Source: Vulcanibacillus modesticaldus (lineage in GTDB: Bacteria; Bacillota; Bacilli; Tepidibacillales; Tepidibacillaceae). Taken from it: a stretch of 64,000 bases of DNA. Of the stretch, positions 54,753 to 63,504 are shown in pieces. The stretch is taken from assembly GCF_001730235.1 (NCBI RefSeq), contig NZ_MIJF01000013.1, positions 1 to 64,000 on the forward strand. The letters run 5' to 3'. The notes beneath the pieces are model-generated. The model was not told the DNA's origin. It did not search any database and was given only the letters and a program-made list of their open reading frames with translations. The position numbers were made by a program, and so were the translations under genes. Each line of letters opens with the position of its first letter. Positions within the stretch are counted from its first letter, which is position 1.

Positions 54753-56498
54753 TTAAACTACTTGCTTCACTTGTTGTGCCACATCAATTAACTGCAACAC
54801 TGCTTCTTTAATACCTTGTAGTTTTTCTTTTGCATCTTTTGCAGTTTTTCCTCGAGTAGCTAAGTAGATCTTTATCTTTGGCTCCGTACCTGAAGGTCTT
54901 ACCGCAATCCAAGATTGATCATTTAAGATATATTTTAAAACATTGGATTTTGGTAGCGTTATATCTTCCTCTAAATCTTCTTTTGTATATCTCCTTTTAC
55001 TAATTAGATAGTCTTCTATGATTGTTACACCCTGTTTAGCAATGGTTGTAGGTGAATTTTTCCGTAAATATTGCATGATGTTTTTAATCGTTTGCATTCC
55101 CTCAATTCCTTGCATCGTGAACGAAACTAATTCTTCCTTATAATACCCATACTGTTCATATAACTCAATTAACACATCAAGTAATGTCTTACCTTGATTC
55201 AAATAATATGCGGTCATTTCAGCTGTTAAAACACAGGCTTGGATTGCGCTCTTGTCGCGCACGAAACCTTTTACCAAATATCCATAGCTTTCTTCATAGC
55301 CAAACAGAAATGTATGCTCATTTGTTTCTTCAAATTCTTTAATCTTTTCCCCAATATATTTAAATCCAGTTAGGGTATCGATAGTTTCTATACCAAATGA
55401 TTTAGCAATTACCCTACCCAATTCTGAGGTTACAATCGTTTTAATAACAACTCCATTTGCAGGCAACTCATTTTTTTCTTTAAGCTGTGATAAAACGTAG
55501 TAAAGCTGTAGAACCCCTAATTGATTACCATTTAAAGCAACGTAGTTATCATTATCCTTAACAAATACTCCGAGACGATCCGCATCAGGGTCTGTTGCCA
55601 TAATTAGATCAGCGGCTTTTTCTTTAGCTAATTCCAAAGCTAAGGTAAAAGCATTTGGATCCTCAGGATTTGGTACTTTAACAGTTGAAAAATCAGGGTC
55701 TGGGCTTGCTTGTTCTTCAACTACCTCAACATCAAAACCTAGTTCCGTTAATGCCCGACGAACAGGAATATTTCCCGTTCCATGTAGTGGCGAATAGACG
55801 ATCTTTGGCGATTTGATTTTTAATTCCGCTAATGGATTAAGGGATATTTGTTTAACTTTTTCGATGTATTTATTATCTAATTCTTTATCAAGATATTCTA
55901 ATAACCCGGCTTCGATCGCCTTCTCTTTATCAGCAACTTTAATGCTCAATTCATCATTTACTTGTTTGATTTCATTGATCAAAGCCATGGCTAATTTTTC
56001 GGTGATCTGGCCACCGTCGGAGTTATATACCTTATATCCGTTATATTCTGGTGGATTGTGACTTGCCGTGATAACAACTCCAAATAAAGCTTTCAATTCT
56101 CTTACAGCAAAAGAAAGTTCCGGAGTCGGACGTAAATCTTCAAATAGATAAGCCTTAATTCCATCGTTCGCCAAAACTAAGGCAACTTGTTCTGCAAACT
56201 CTTTAGAGAAGCGCCTGGAGTCATGGGCAATGACAACTCCTTGCTGTTTTTCATTTGGATAATTTTTTAAAATATAATTAGCTATCCCTTTAGTTGCCTT
56301 TCGTACGGTATAGATATTTATCCGATTTGTTCCGGCACCAATAATTCCCCGTAAACCACCAGTACCAAATTCTAAATTCTGATAAAAACGTTCCTCAATT
56401 TCTTTCGGTTCATTAGCTATAGCTTCTAGTTCTGCTTTTAGGCTTTTAGTTAAATTAGGATGATTAACCCATTTAAGATACATTTCAAGATGACTCAT
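54753..56498 (-). CDS. pgcA: Alpha-phosphoglucomutase/phosphomannomutase
   Basis: The 581-residue enzyme moves phosphate between C6 and C1 of glucose or mannose. It has FGTGGLRGIIGAGTNRIN, the phosphoserine loop VVITASHNPPEYNGYK, the metal site DPDADRLGVF, FGYEESYGYLV and VRPSGTEPKIKIYL. It matches the PgcA type in Bacillus. It supplies glucose-1-phosphate to GalU for the polysaccharide pathway. Confidence 0.94.
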   Translation of the reverse strand: MSHLEMYLKWVNHPNLTKSLKAELEAIANEPKEIEERFYQNLEFGTGGLRGIIGAGTNRINIYTVRKATKGIANYILKNYPNEKQQGVVIAHDSRRFSKEFAEQVALVLANDGIKAYLFEDLRPTPELSFAVRELKALFGVVITASHNPPEYNGYKVYNSDGGQITEKLAMALINEIKQVNDELSIKVADKEKAIEAGLLEYLDKELDNKYIEKVKQISLNPLAELKIKSPKIVYSPLHGTGNIPVRRALTELGFDVEVVEEQASPDPDFSTVKVPNPEDPNAFTLALELAKEKAADLIMATDPDADRLGVFVKDNDNYVALNGNQLGVLQLYYVLSQLKEKNELPANGVVIKTIVTSELGRVIAKSFGIETIDTLTGFKYIGEKIKEFEETNEHTFLFGYEESYGYLVKGFVRDKSAIQACVLTAEMTAYYLNQGKTLLDVLIELYEQYGYYKEELVSFTMQGIEGMQTIKNIMQYLRKNSPTTIAKQGVTIIEDYLISKRRYTKEDLEEDITLPKSNVLKYILNDQSWIAVRPSGTEPKIKIYLATRGKTAKDAKEKLQGIKEAVLQLIDVAQQVKQVV

Positions 56499-56743
56499 AT
56501 AAATATACTCCCTTCCAATCTTTCCTACCCTTGCAATCTATTATTTTATTCACATCTTAGCACATTTAAAAGTGGAAAACTAGCTATCAAGAGCCTCATT
56601 ATCCAATATCAGGGTTTTAGACGATGAGACAAGACAGATATTAAAACCAAAGGCTTTAATATTATTTCTCTAGGTGATAAATTTACAGTAGATGAACAAG
56701 GACTAGTAAAATTCTGAATAATTTATTCTAAGGAGAGAGCTTC

Positions 56744-57901
56744 GTGAAAATAGTTATTGCTAGTGACTCTTTTAAGGGTAGTCTAAATTCACTTGAAGTA
56801 GCTAAAGCGATTGAATCAGGGATAAAAAAAGTTTATCCCCGGGCGGATATTATCAAGTTCCCGATTGCTGACGGCGGGGAAGGAACTGTACAAGCCTTTA
56901 TCAGTTCAATTGGCGGAGAACTTGTTACCACCAACGTTACCGGACCATTAGGAACAAAAGTTACCGCAACATACGGGATTCTTACCGATAAAAAAACAGC
57001 AGTGATCGAAATGGCAGCTGCTGCAGGTATTACATTAGTCCCGCAAGATCAATTAAATCCTTTAATTACAACTACTTACGGTGTTGGTGAATTAATTAGA
57101 CACGCATTAGATCGTGGTTGTACTGAATTTATCATTGGCTTGGGCGGTAGTGCAACTAATGATGGCGGTGCAGGACTAGCTCAAGCGCTTGGCTATAAAC
57201 TATTAGATGCCGATGACCAGGAAATAGCTTTTGGTGGCGGTTCATTACAAAATTTACGACGAATTGATGCAACTAACGTCGATCACCGCATCTTTAAAGC
57301 TAATTTTATCGTAGCAAGTGATGTTACAAACCCCCTTTACGGACCAAATGGCGCTACTTATATATATGGGCCTCAAAAAGGGGCAACACCTAAGATGTTA
57401 AATGAACTAGATAATGGACTTAAAAACTTTGCCAAAATTATCTATCGCGATTTAAAAAAAGACATTCATAACTTACCAGCGGCTGGTGCTGCAGGTGGTT
57501 TAGGTGGAGGATTGTTTGCCTTTGTTAACGCAACCTTAAAAAGAGGCATTGATATCATTATTGAAAAAGCAAACTTAAAAAAATATTTACATGACGCCGA
57601 TTACGTCATTACTGGTGAAGGCAAAATCGATAGCCAAACAATTAACGGTAAAGTCCCAGTAGGGGTAGCAAAAATCGCCAAAGAATATAATGTGCCGGTA
57701 ATCGCCCTAGCTGGATATGTTGATGATAAAAGCTTTCTTACCCATGAAGCAGGAATTGATGCTATCTTCTCGATTATCAATTACCCAATTACAGTTGAAC
57801 AAGCAATGGAACCAACGACAGCAAAGATGTTCCTAACCAAAAATGCTGAAGAAATCTTTAGATTGATAAAATTAATTACAGATAAACATGAGGATGAGTG
57901 A
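56744..57901 (+). CDS. Glycerate kinase (GarK/GlxK family)
   Basis: The 385-residue enzyme phosphorylates glycerate. It begins MKIVIASDSFKGSLNSLEVAKAI and has FPIADGGEGTVQAF, IGLGGSATNDGGAGLAQALGY, AAGAAGGLGGGLFAFVNA and VITGEGKIDSQTINGKVP. AAGGAGAG precedes the GTG at 56744. It is an isolated plus-strand gene. A truncated frame and an insertion-like repeat follow its stop codon. Whether it makes the 2- or 3-phosphate is not determined. Confidence 0.93.
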   Translation: MKIVIASDSFKGSLNSLEVAKAIESGIKKVYPRADIIKFPIADGGEGTVQAFISSIGGELVTTNVTGPLGTKVTATYGILTDKKTAVIEMAAAAGITLVPQDQLNPLITTTYGVGELIRHALDRGCTEFIIGLGGSATNDGGAGLAQALGYKLLDADDQEIAFGGGSLQNLRRIDATNVDHRIFKANFIVASDVTNPLYGPNGATYIYGPQKGATPKMLNELDNGLKNFAKIIYRDLKKDIHNLPAAGAAGGLGGGLFAFVNATLKRGIDIIIEKANLKKYLHDADYVITGEGKIDSQTINGKVPVGVAKIAKEYNVPVIALAGYVDDKSFLTHEAGIDAIFSIINYPITVEQAMEPTTAKMFLTKNAEEIFRLIKLITDKHEDE

Positions 57902-57955
57902 ATGAAAATGGCGATAATTACAGATGAACAAAAACAAATGTGGTTAAAAGCATAA
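57902..57955 (+). pseudogene. Short coupled frame cut off by a repeat end
   Basis: ATG 57902 follows the glycerate kinase stop directly and encodes MKMAIITDEQKQMWLKA, then TAA. The close coupling suggests the start of a former second gene whose remainder was lost. The repeat GTGGGCACTTTACAAAATAC begins three bases after the stop codon. Confidence 0.4.
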
Positions 57956-57989
57956 AAGTGGGCACTTTACAAAATACAATTCATAATAA

Positions 57990-58026
57990 AACAAATAGGG
58001 CTATCAAGCAGCCCTATTATTTTTTA
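57990..58026. terminator. Bidirectional terminator between glycerate kinase and manA
   Basis: AATAGGGCT (57994-58002) and AGCCCTATT (58010-58018) pair, with ATTTTTT on the plus side and TTTGTTTTATT on the minus side. It overlaps the manA stop codon. Confidence 0.85.
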
Positions 58027-58998
58027 ATAATATGTCCTCAATATTTTTATTTTTGATTTTGTCTGTATCTCATAATTCTTGATCGTCGTAGGAACTAGTA
58101 AAGTGTCTCCAGCTTGTAATGCAATAGTTTCAATTTCTTGACCTGCAATCAATGTCCCTTCACCTTCAGCAATAATCAATACATCAGGATTTCCTTCCTT
58201 TCCTAATTGCAGTTGATATGCGGTATTTTCAAGTATTATTTTCTCTATCACAAAGTAATCGCTTTTAACCAACTGTTCATGTGAAATGGAATCCGTGGCA
58301 ACTATTGAATGCCTCGTTTCGTCCTGTGTCGTTTGATCAGTATAGTTTATTACATCAGCTGCTTTTTCAATATGTAACTCTCGGCCTTTACCATTTTTAT
58401 CGACACGATCCCAATCATACACTCGATAAGTAATATCTGAAGTTTGTTGGACTTCAATTAAGATTGTCCCAGATAATAAAGCATGGATCGTTCCTGATGG
58501 AATATAGAGCAATTGATCCTCTTCAATCTTTTGATAATTTAAAAAGTCTTTTATTTGTTTATTTTCAATAGCAGACTTATATTCTTCTTTATTCTTAAAA
58601 TGATGGCCAAAGATAACTTGACCATTTTCTTTCGCACCCAGAATGTACCACGCTTCCGTCTTACCATAATCCCCTTCTACTTTTAAGGCATAATTATCAT
58701 CTGGGTGTACCTGAACCGATAAATCATCATTAGCTTCAATAAACTTAATTAATAACGGGAAACGATCTTGTGGTGAATTACCCAAAAAAACTTCTGGATA
58801 TTGTTTTGTTAGGTCGACCAAACTTTTACCCTTTAATTCACCATTTACAACTATACTTGTACCATTTGGATGACCAGAGAGAACCCAGTACTCGCCAATC
58901 GGCTCCTCACTTTTTTCTTTGAAAAGTGCCTTTAACTTATTCCCACCCCAGATCCTTTCTTTGGGTATTGCTGCAAATTTTACTGGATAAAAAAGCAC
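58024..58998 (-). CDS. manA: Mannose-6-phosphate isomerase, class I
   Basis: The zinc enzyme interconverts mannose-6-phosphate and fructose-6-phosphate. Visible motifs are FAAIPKERIWGGNKLK, LSVQVHPDDNYAL with the zinc-binding QxH, and GTILIEVQQTSDITYRVYDWDR. I start at GTG 58998 (324 residues), eight bases after GGAGG; the TTG at 59013 overlaps that site. It could feed mannose-type sugars to the surface glycans. Confidence 0.93.
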   Translation of the reverse strand: MLFYPVKFAAIPKERIWGGNKLKALFKEKSEEPIGEYWVLSGHPNGTSIVVNGELKGKSLVDLTKQYPEVFLGNSPQDRFPLLIKFIEANDDLSVQVHPDDNYALKVEGDYGKTEAWYILGAKENGQVIFGHHFKNKEEYKSAIENKQIKDFLNYQKIEEDQLLYIPSGTIHALLSGTILIEVQQTSDITYRVYDWDRVDKNGKGRELHIEKAADVINYTDQTTQDETRHSIVATDSISHEQLVKSDYFVIEKIILENTAYQLQLGKEGNPDVLIIAEGEGTLIAGQEIETIALQAGDTLLVPTTIKNYEIQTKSKIKILRTYY

Positions 58999-59073
58999 AC
59001 ATATCTCCTCCAACTATAACCTACTCATTTTTTTCATACACAAAGTCATATCGATCAAATTTTGATTATAAGC

Positions 59074-59496
59074 TTATTTTATCGCAAACATTATTTCACC
59101 TTCAGCCACAAGTTTATCACCAACAAAAGCCGTTGCTTTACCTTTACCCATTGGTCCTTTAATTCTGATCACTTCTACTGTTAAAGTTAGCGTATCCCCG
59201 GGTTTAACTTGAGCTTTAAATCTAAATTTATCTATTCCAGTGAAAAAAGCCAACTTACCTTTATTTTCTTCTTTGATTAACATTGCCACGGCTCCAACCT
59301 GTGCTAAAGCTTCTACGATCAACACACCTGGCATAACCGGATACTCAGGAAAATGCCCTTGAAAAAACGGTTCATTCATCGTCACATTTTTTATACCTAC
59401 TGCCTTTTTTCCTTCCTCTAGCTCAATTATCTTATCAACTAATAAAAAAGGGTAACGATGGGGAATAATTTTCTTAATTTCATTTATATCTAACAT
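59074..59496 (-). CDS. fabZ: 3-hydroxyacyl-ACP dehydratase FabZ
   Basis: FabZ removes water from 3-hydroxyacyl-ACP in fatty acid synthesis. It has [20 protein letters not shown] and [20 protein letters not shown] with the catalytic His and Glu. ATG 59496 gives the normal length of 140 residues and has AAAGGAG before it; the frame reaches to 59523. In Bacillus fabZ lies beside flhO-flhP, as it does here with a few genes between. Confidence 0.95.
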   Translation of the reverse strand: MLDINEIKKIIPHRYPFLLVDKIIELEEGKKAVGIKNVTMNEPFFQGHFPEYPVMPGVLIVEALAQVGAVAMLIKEENKGKLAFFTGIDKFRFKAQVKPGDTLTLTVEVIRIKGPMGKGKATAFVGDKLVAEGEIMFAIK

Positions 59497-59523
59497 AATT
59501 CGACTCCTTTCTATTTTCATCAT

Positions 59524-59958
59524 GCTTTTAATGCCGCTCTATCTCATCTTATATCACATATTTTATTTTACCTACCTTCTCATTTCAACCTCCCTTTTCC
59601 GATGATTCTGAACAAATATGTCCATCAATCATCTAAAGCAGAGCATTGGCGAGTACATTAATCAATAGAGCGCAGGGGACTTTAGAGTAGAATTTTCATT
59701 GTTTGAGCCATTGGCGAGTTTTGAAAATTCCTAAAGTCTTCGAGCTCATTCAAATAAGCTTGTCTGAGACATGCATTGCGTTGATGATGATGGACAACAT
59801 ATTATTGTCAAAACATGCATTGCGTTGATGATGATGGACAACATATTATTGTCAAAACATGCATTGCGTTGATGATGATGGACAACGCATATTACAAAAA
59901 TAAATTACTAATACTAAGAATAGACTGTCTAAATCATACAGTAAAGGAGTTAGTTCCA
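59524..59958. other. Long intergenic region with 44-bp tandem repeats
   Basis: This 435-base stretch separates the divergent fabZ and LysM genes. It holds no supported gene except the repeat array at 59770-59886. The first part (59600-59760) has related phrases around GGCGAGT and TTTAGAGT/CTAAAGTC but no clear promoter. Confidence 0.5.
59770..59886. repeat. 44-bp tandem repeat, about 2.7 copies
   Basis: Copies start at 59770, 59814 and 59858, each beginning CATGCATTGCGTTGATGATG. The first two are identical over the whole unit. Each unit holds GACAA and TTGTC around CATATTA, a small hairpin. The array lies about 75 bases before the LysM gene start. Confidence 0.9.
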
Positions 59959-61512
59959 TTGAGACAATTTGAACATTACGAGCTTGAAAAGGATGGCGAC
60001 GAATATACGCTTGTGATCTACCTTGATAATTTCCATCAAGAATTTAGTAAAGATTTGGATAAAAGAACGGAAATAACAAATAACAATTTATTTAAAGATA
60101 TTAAAAATTTTATTAAAGAAAAATTCCCTAATTTAAAAATCAAAGCTGTTAAATTGATGATCGGAGCCACACTGATTAGTGCTATTCCTTTAGGCTCCGT
60201 TCTTGCAGCTACTGACAACACTTCTAGCAGTTATACTGTTCAGTCGGGAGATTCGTTATGGAAAATTGCTAATCGTTTTGGAGTTTCTGTCAGTGAGCTG
60301 AAGAACTATAATCGATTAACATCTGATACTCTATATGTTGGACAAACGATAAGAATTCCAACCACCTCTTCCATGGACGTCACCATTAACATAAATGGCC
60401 AAGTCAAGGAAATTGTTCCCGAACCGATGATTATCGATGGAACAACTTATATCCCCATTAGGGCGATTGCCAATTCCTTAGGGGCTACAGTATGGTGGAA
60501 CGAATCATCAAATACAGTTGGAATTAATCGTGATGACATAAAAATAGCTTTTGTCATTGGTTCTAATACTGCAAGGGTAAATGGAAACAAAATCACCATA
60601 TCACCAGCTAAGATTATGAATGGTACCACTTACGTCCCAATTCGCTTTATCTCCGAAACATTTGGTTATAATGTTAATTGGGATGCTAAGACAAGAACTG
60701 TTAATATCACGACACCAAAGCAGACAACCTATACCGTCGTTTCTGGAGACACCCTTTGGAAAATAGCTAGTCGTTTTGGTACGTCAGTTTTAGCCCTTAA
60801 ACAGATTAACAATTTAACATCAGATAGGATCCATGTAGGACAAAAACTAACGATTCCCACAGTAGAAAATACAGCTACTCAAAACAAAGGAACTCAAGAA
60901 ACTTACACCAAGCCAACTGTGACATATATTACTCATACTGTTTCCAAAGGAGATAACCTATGGGATTTAAGCATAAGGTATGGAATTCCTTTCACAGAAT
61001 TATTATCAGTTAATAAACTTACTCAAAACAGCACCCTTACTTTAGGACAAAAACTAACGATTCCAGTCCATCATATTCCCGTTAAACCTGTTGTTTCCGA
61101 GAAACATGGGGAGCTTTTGGACTGGTGGACTGAAGCCCAATATGTCTTTCCAATTGGAAAAGTGGCTAAGGTTACCGATTTTCAAACCGGAAGAACATGG
61201 TATGTTAAACGGACAATCGGGGCTAATCACGCTGATAGTGAACCCTTAACTGCAAAGGATGCTGCAATTATTAAAGAGGTTTGGGGAGGCACATATAACT
61301 GGAATAAACGGGCAATAATCATTGAGGTTGACGGAAGAAGAATAGCGGCTTCAATGACTTCAATGCCTCATGATATTCAATATATTAAAGACAATAATTA
61401 TAACGGCCACTTTGATATTCATTTCCTCAATAGCACTCGACATAAAGATGGAAAAATGACCGAAAGTCATCAAAAACAGGTTCGAATAGCAGCTGGTGTA
61501 GAATCACTTTAG
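59959..61512 (+). CDS. LysM/stalk-domain cell-wall protein with a conserved C-terminal domain
   Basis: The 517-residue protein has a cytoplasmic-looking N-terminal 60 residues (MRQFEHYELEKDGDEYTLV), a hydrophobic segment (about 62-84), LysM at about 91-134 (YTVQSGDSLWKIANRFGVSV), two copper amine oxidase-type stalk units (about 140-250), two more LysM domains (about 258-302 and 318-365), and a C-terminal domain of unknown function with WWTEAQYVFPIGKVAKV and HFDIHFLNSTRHKDGKM. I start at TTG 59959, nine bases after AAGGAG. LysM units bind peptidoglycan. The C-terminal domain lacks the L,D-transpeptidase motif. Confidence 0.85.
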   Translation: MRQFEHYELEKDGDEYTLVIYLDNFHQEFSKDLDKRTEITNNNLFKDIKNFIKEKFPNLKIKAVKLMIGATLISAIPLGSVLAATDNTSSSYTVQSGDSLWKIANRFGVSVSELKNYNRLTSDTLYVGQTIRIPTTSSMDVTININGQVKEIVPEPMIIDGTTYIPIRAIANSLGATVWWNESSNTVGINRDDIKIAFVIGSNTARVNGNKITISPAKIMNGTTYVPIRFISETFGYNVNWDAKTRTVNITTPKQTTYTVVSGDTLWKIASRFGTSVLALKQINNLTSDRIHVGQKLTIPTVENTATQNKGTQETYTKPTVTYITHTVSKGDNLWDLSIRYGIPFTELLSVNKLTQNSTLTLGQKLTIPVHHIPVKPVVSEKHGELLDWWTEAQYVFPIGKVAKVTDFQTGRTWYVKRTIGANHADSEPLTAKDAAIIKEVWGGTYNWNKRAIIIEVDGRRIAASMTSMPHDIQYIKDNNYNGHFDIHFLNSTRHKDGKMTESHQKQVRIAAGVESL

Positions 61513-61602
61513 TTCGTAATATTTTCCTGCATAAATTAAGGTTTCCGATTTAGAATATATAGTGTCCCCACTACCACCTTGGGTGGAATAGGGTTAACAT
61601 AA

Positions 61603-61636
61603 AGGAGCACAGCCAACTTAACGCTGGTTGTGCTCC
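61603..61636. terminator. Strong hairpin between the LysM gene and pgsA
   Basis: GGAGCACAGCCA and TGGTTGTGCTCC form a long GC-rich stem (one G-U pair). T-tracts on both sides are modest. It serves the converging LysM and pgsA genes. A smaller CCACC/GGTGG hairpin lies just before it at about 61573-61588. Confidence 0.75.
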
Positions 61637-61655
61637 CTTACTATAATCCTTAACT

Positions 61656-62174
61656 TTAAATTTCTAGTTCCTTATTAGCTCTTCTAACTTCAATCAAGTA
61701 AACCATAGATGTGAGGAATGAAAAAGCTACAACGAAGGATAAAAACTCAATATCATAAGGTAATTGAAAAGTAATCATTAAAATCGCTATGTAAAAGAGA
61801 ACCGTTGTTGATTTACCAAGTTTGTTAGCAGGTACAGTTTTTTTGCCCTTGACATGAAAAAAAATCGCACTGAAGATCATTCCTATTTCTCTAAAAAAAA
61901 CTAATCCAGCCACAAACCAAGGGATCTTACCTACAATTAATAATGAAATGATTGCCGTTAACATCATTAACTTATCTGCTAAAGGATCTAACAATTTCCC
62001 CATCTCGGTAACTAAATCATACTTTCTAGCTATGTAACCATCAACTATATCGGTTAAACCGGCTAATAAAAACACCACAAAGGCAACGATCTCATACTCT
62101 AGAAAAAAAAATACAAATAAAAAAATAGGTATCAGAAAAAAACGACTGATGGTTAAGATATTCGGTAAATTCAA
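61656..62174 (-). CDS. pgsA: CDP-diacylglycerol-glycerol-3-phosphate 3-phosphatidyltransferase
   Basis: This membrane enzyme makes phosphatidylglycerol phosphate. The 172-residue protein has the CDP-alcohol phosphotransferase motif in GLTDIVDGYIARKYDLVTEMGKLLDPLADK (D-x2-DG-x2-AR-x8-G-x3-D-x3-D) and four or five membrane helices. It begins at TTG 62174, nine bases after AGGAGG. Confidence 0.92.
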   Translation of the reverse strand: MNLPNILTISRFFLIPIFLFVFFFLEYEIVAFVVFLLAGLTDIVDGYIARKYDLVTEMGKLLDPLADKLMMLTAIISLLIVGKIPWFVAGLVFFREIGMIFSAIFFHVKGKKTVPANKLGKSTTVLFYIAILMITFQLPYDIEFLSFVVAFSFLTSMVYLIEVRRANKELEI

Positions 62175-62254
62175 GGCTGAATACCTCCTAACTTTGCAAC
62201 GACCTAATACTAAAATATATGTCCTTAATCCTCGTTTTACTCCAAATACTTATA

Positions 62255-62292
62255 AAAGAAATAGTCATCCTCAATTTAAGGGAAGATGACTG
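62255..62292 (-). terminator. Terminator after the EpuA-like gene
   Basis: Minus-strand arms AGTCATCTTC and GAGGATGACT pair (with a G-U pair) and are followed by ATTTCTTTT. Confidence 0.7.
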
Positions 62293-62298
62293 ATTTTT

Positions 62299-62553
62299 TT
62301 AGCCAAATATCAAATTATACACGTGTAACCATGTATTTATATCAAAAACTTCCATCCCATTCCTCTTACCCAGTACTCCATAACCAATCATCAAACCTAC
62401 GATAAACATGATAATTGAAATAGCTAACACAAAAAGAAACACAGAAAGGGAACTTCTCTTTCTTCTAGATGAAGTACGTCTCTTTTGGGAACTGTTTTTA
62501 GTACTAGAACTTCTTTGACTTCTTGATTTTATAGCAATTTGCTTAGAACTCAT
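62299..62553 (-). CDS. EpuA-like small membrane protein (annotated as RNA polymerase subunit beta family)
   Basis: The protein has a basic Ser/Arg/Lys-rich N-terminal tail, one membrane helix (FLFVLAISIIMFIVGLMIGYGVLG) and a short end FDINTWLHVYNLIFG, matching the PF11772 (EpuA) type whose misleading family title is DNA-directed RNA polymerase subunit beta. ATG 62553 has AAGGG nine bases before it; the TTG at 62562 overlaps that site. It lies after flhP, as in Bacillus, where the function is also unclear. Confidence 0.8.
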   Translation of the reverse strand: MSSKQIAIKSRSQRSSSTKNSSQKRRTSSRRKRSSLSVFLFVLAISIIMFIVGLMIGYGVLGKRNGMEVFDINTWLHVYNLIFG

Positions 62554-62618
62554 TTGTCTCAACCCTTTTTCATCGGTTATTCAATTACAATAATCATCTT
62601 TATAATAATATTAATTGA

Positions 62619-63461
62619 CTAACCTTTCAAGTTATTAGCTATTCCCATCATTTGGTCAGAAATTGATAACCCCCTTGAAAGAAATTGATAAGCCCGTTGT
62701 GTATCAGTTAATTGAGTCATTTCTTTAACAAGATCTACGTTTGATCCTTCAAGACTTCCTTGAACGATTGAGTATTTATTGGCGTAGTTTTCTTCAAGTA
62801 TATCAAACTCTTCATCCACCACTATTACGTCCCGCTCAATTAACTCTTTAGGTATTTGATACTGATTGTTACCGACTGTTTCTAGGACTTTTGGATTTAT
62901 CATCCTAGTTATTTTAAGATAACCTAACTCTTCTATTTCACCATCAGGATATTGGATTGTTATCCTACCCTGCTTGTCCACATTAAAGGTCGTATTCTCT
63001 GGGATTTGTATCTTTTCATCGTCAGTGTTCAATACGTAATCTCCAGTACTCGTAAGCAAATAACCATAAGCATCTAACTGGAAATGTCCGTCCCGTGTGT
63101 ATCGTACATCGTTAGATTCAATAGGATCACCATCAGCTGGTATCACAGTAAAGAAGATGTCCTCACCACGCAACATAAAATCAGTTGCTAAGCCAGTATC
63201 CAATTGTGTTCCTTGTGTGAAGTTTGCTAGTGTTAAGTTTATCTTGGCACCAAATCCCTGTTCTAACCCTAGATTCGTCTTTCTACCTGAAGAAGAAAAC
63301 TCCTTCGGTTGGTTTAACTTTTGGGACATGATCTCAGAAAAAAATACTTCCTTCCCCTTATACCCTACTGTATTAATATTCGCTATATTATTAGCAATTG
63401 TGTCGATTTTCTTTTGTAACGTTTGCATACTAACCAATGAGCTGATCATCGAGTTATTCAT
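62619..63461 (-). CDS. flhP: Flagellar basal-body rod protein FlhP (FlgG-like)
   Basis: The 280-residue protein has the conserved FlgBC/FlgG N-terminus, MQTLQKKIDTIANNIANINTVGYKG, a central beta part with RYTRDGHFQLDAYGYLLTSTGDYVL, and the C-terminal helix GSNVDLVKEMTQLTDTQRAYQFLSRGL. Such proteins form the distal rod of the flagellum. A GAGGAGA site precedes the ATG. It follows flhO by 43 bases. Confidence 0.93.
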   Translation of the reverse strand: MNNSMISSLVSMQTLQKKIDTIANNIANINTVGYKGKEVFFSEIMSQKLNQPKEFSSSGRKTNLGLEQGFGAKINLTLANFTQGTQLDTGLATDFMLRGEDIFFTVIPADGDPIESNDVRYTRDGHFQLDAYGYLLTSTGDYVLNTDDEKIQIPENTTFNVDKQGRITIQYPDGEIEELGYLKITRMINPKVLETVGNNQYQIPKELIERDVIVVDEEFDILEENYANKYSIVQGSLEGSNVDLVKEMTQLTDTQRAYQFLSRGLSISDQMMGIANNLKG

Positions 63462-63504
63462 CAGTACTCTCCTCTTTCAATCCAATTATCTCTCTACTAA
63501 TGTC

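Noticed and set aside
56560-56743. Frame FNIISLGDKFTVDEQGLVKF before glycerate kinase
   Set aside because: Only about 30 codons follow an in-frame stop, with no start codon or family match; it may be a gene remnant.
59770-59886. Possible CRISPR array
   Set aside because: Copies are directly adjacent 44-bp tandem units with no variable spacers, and no cas gene is nearby.
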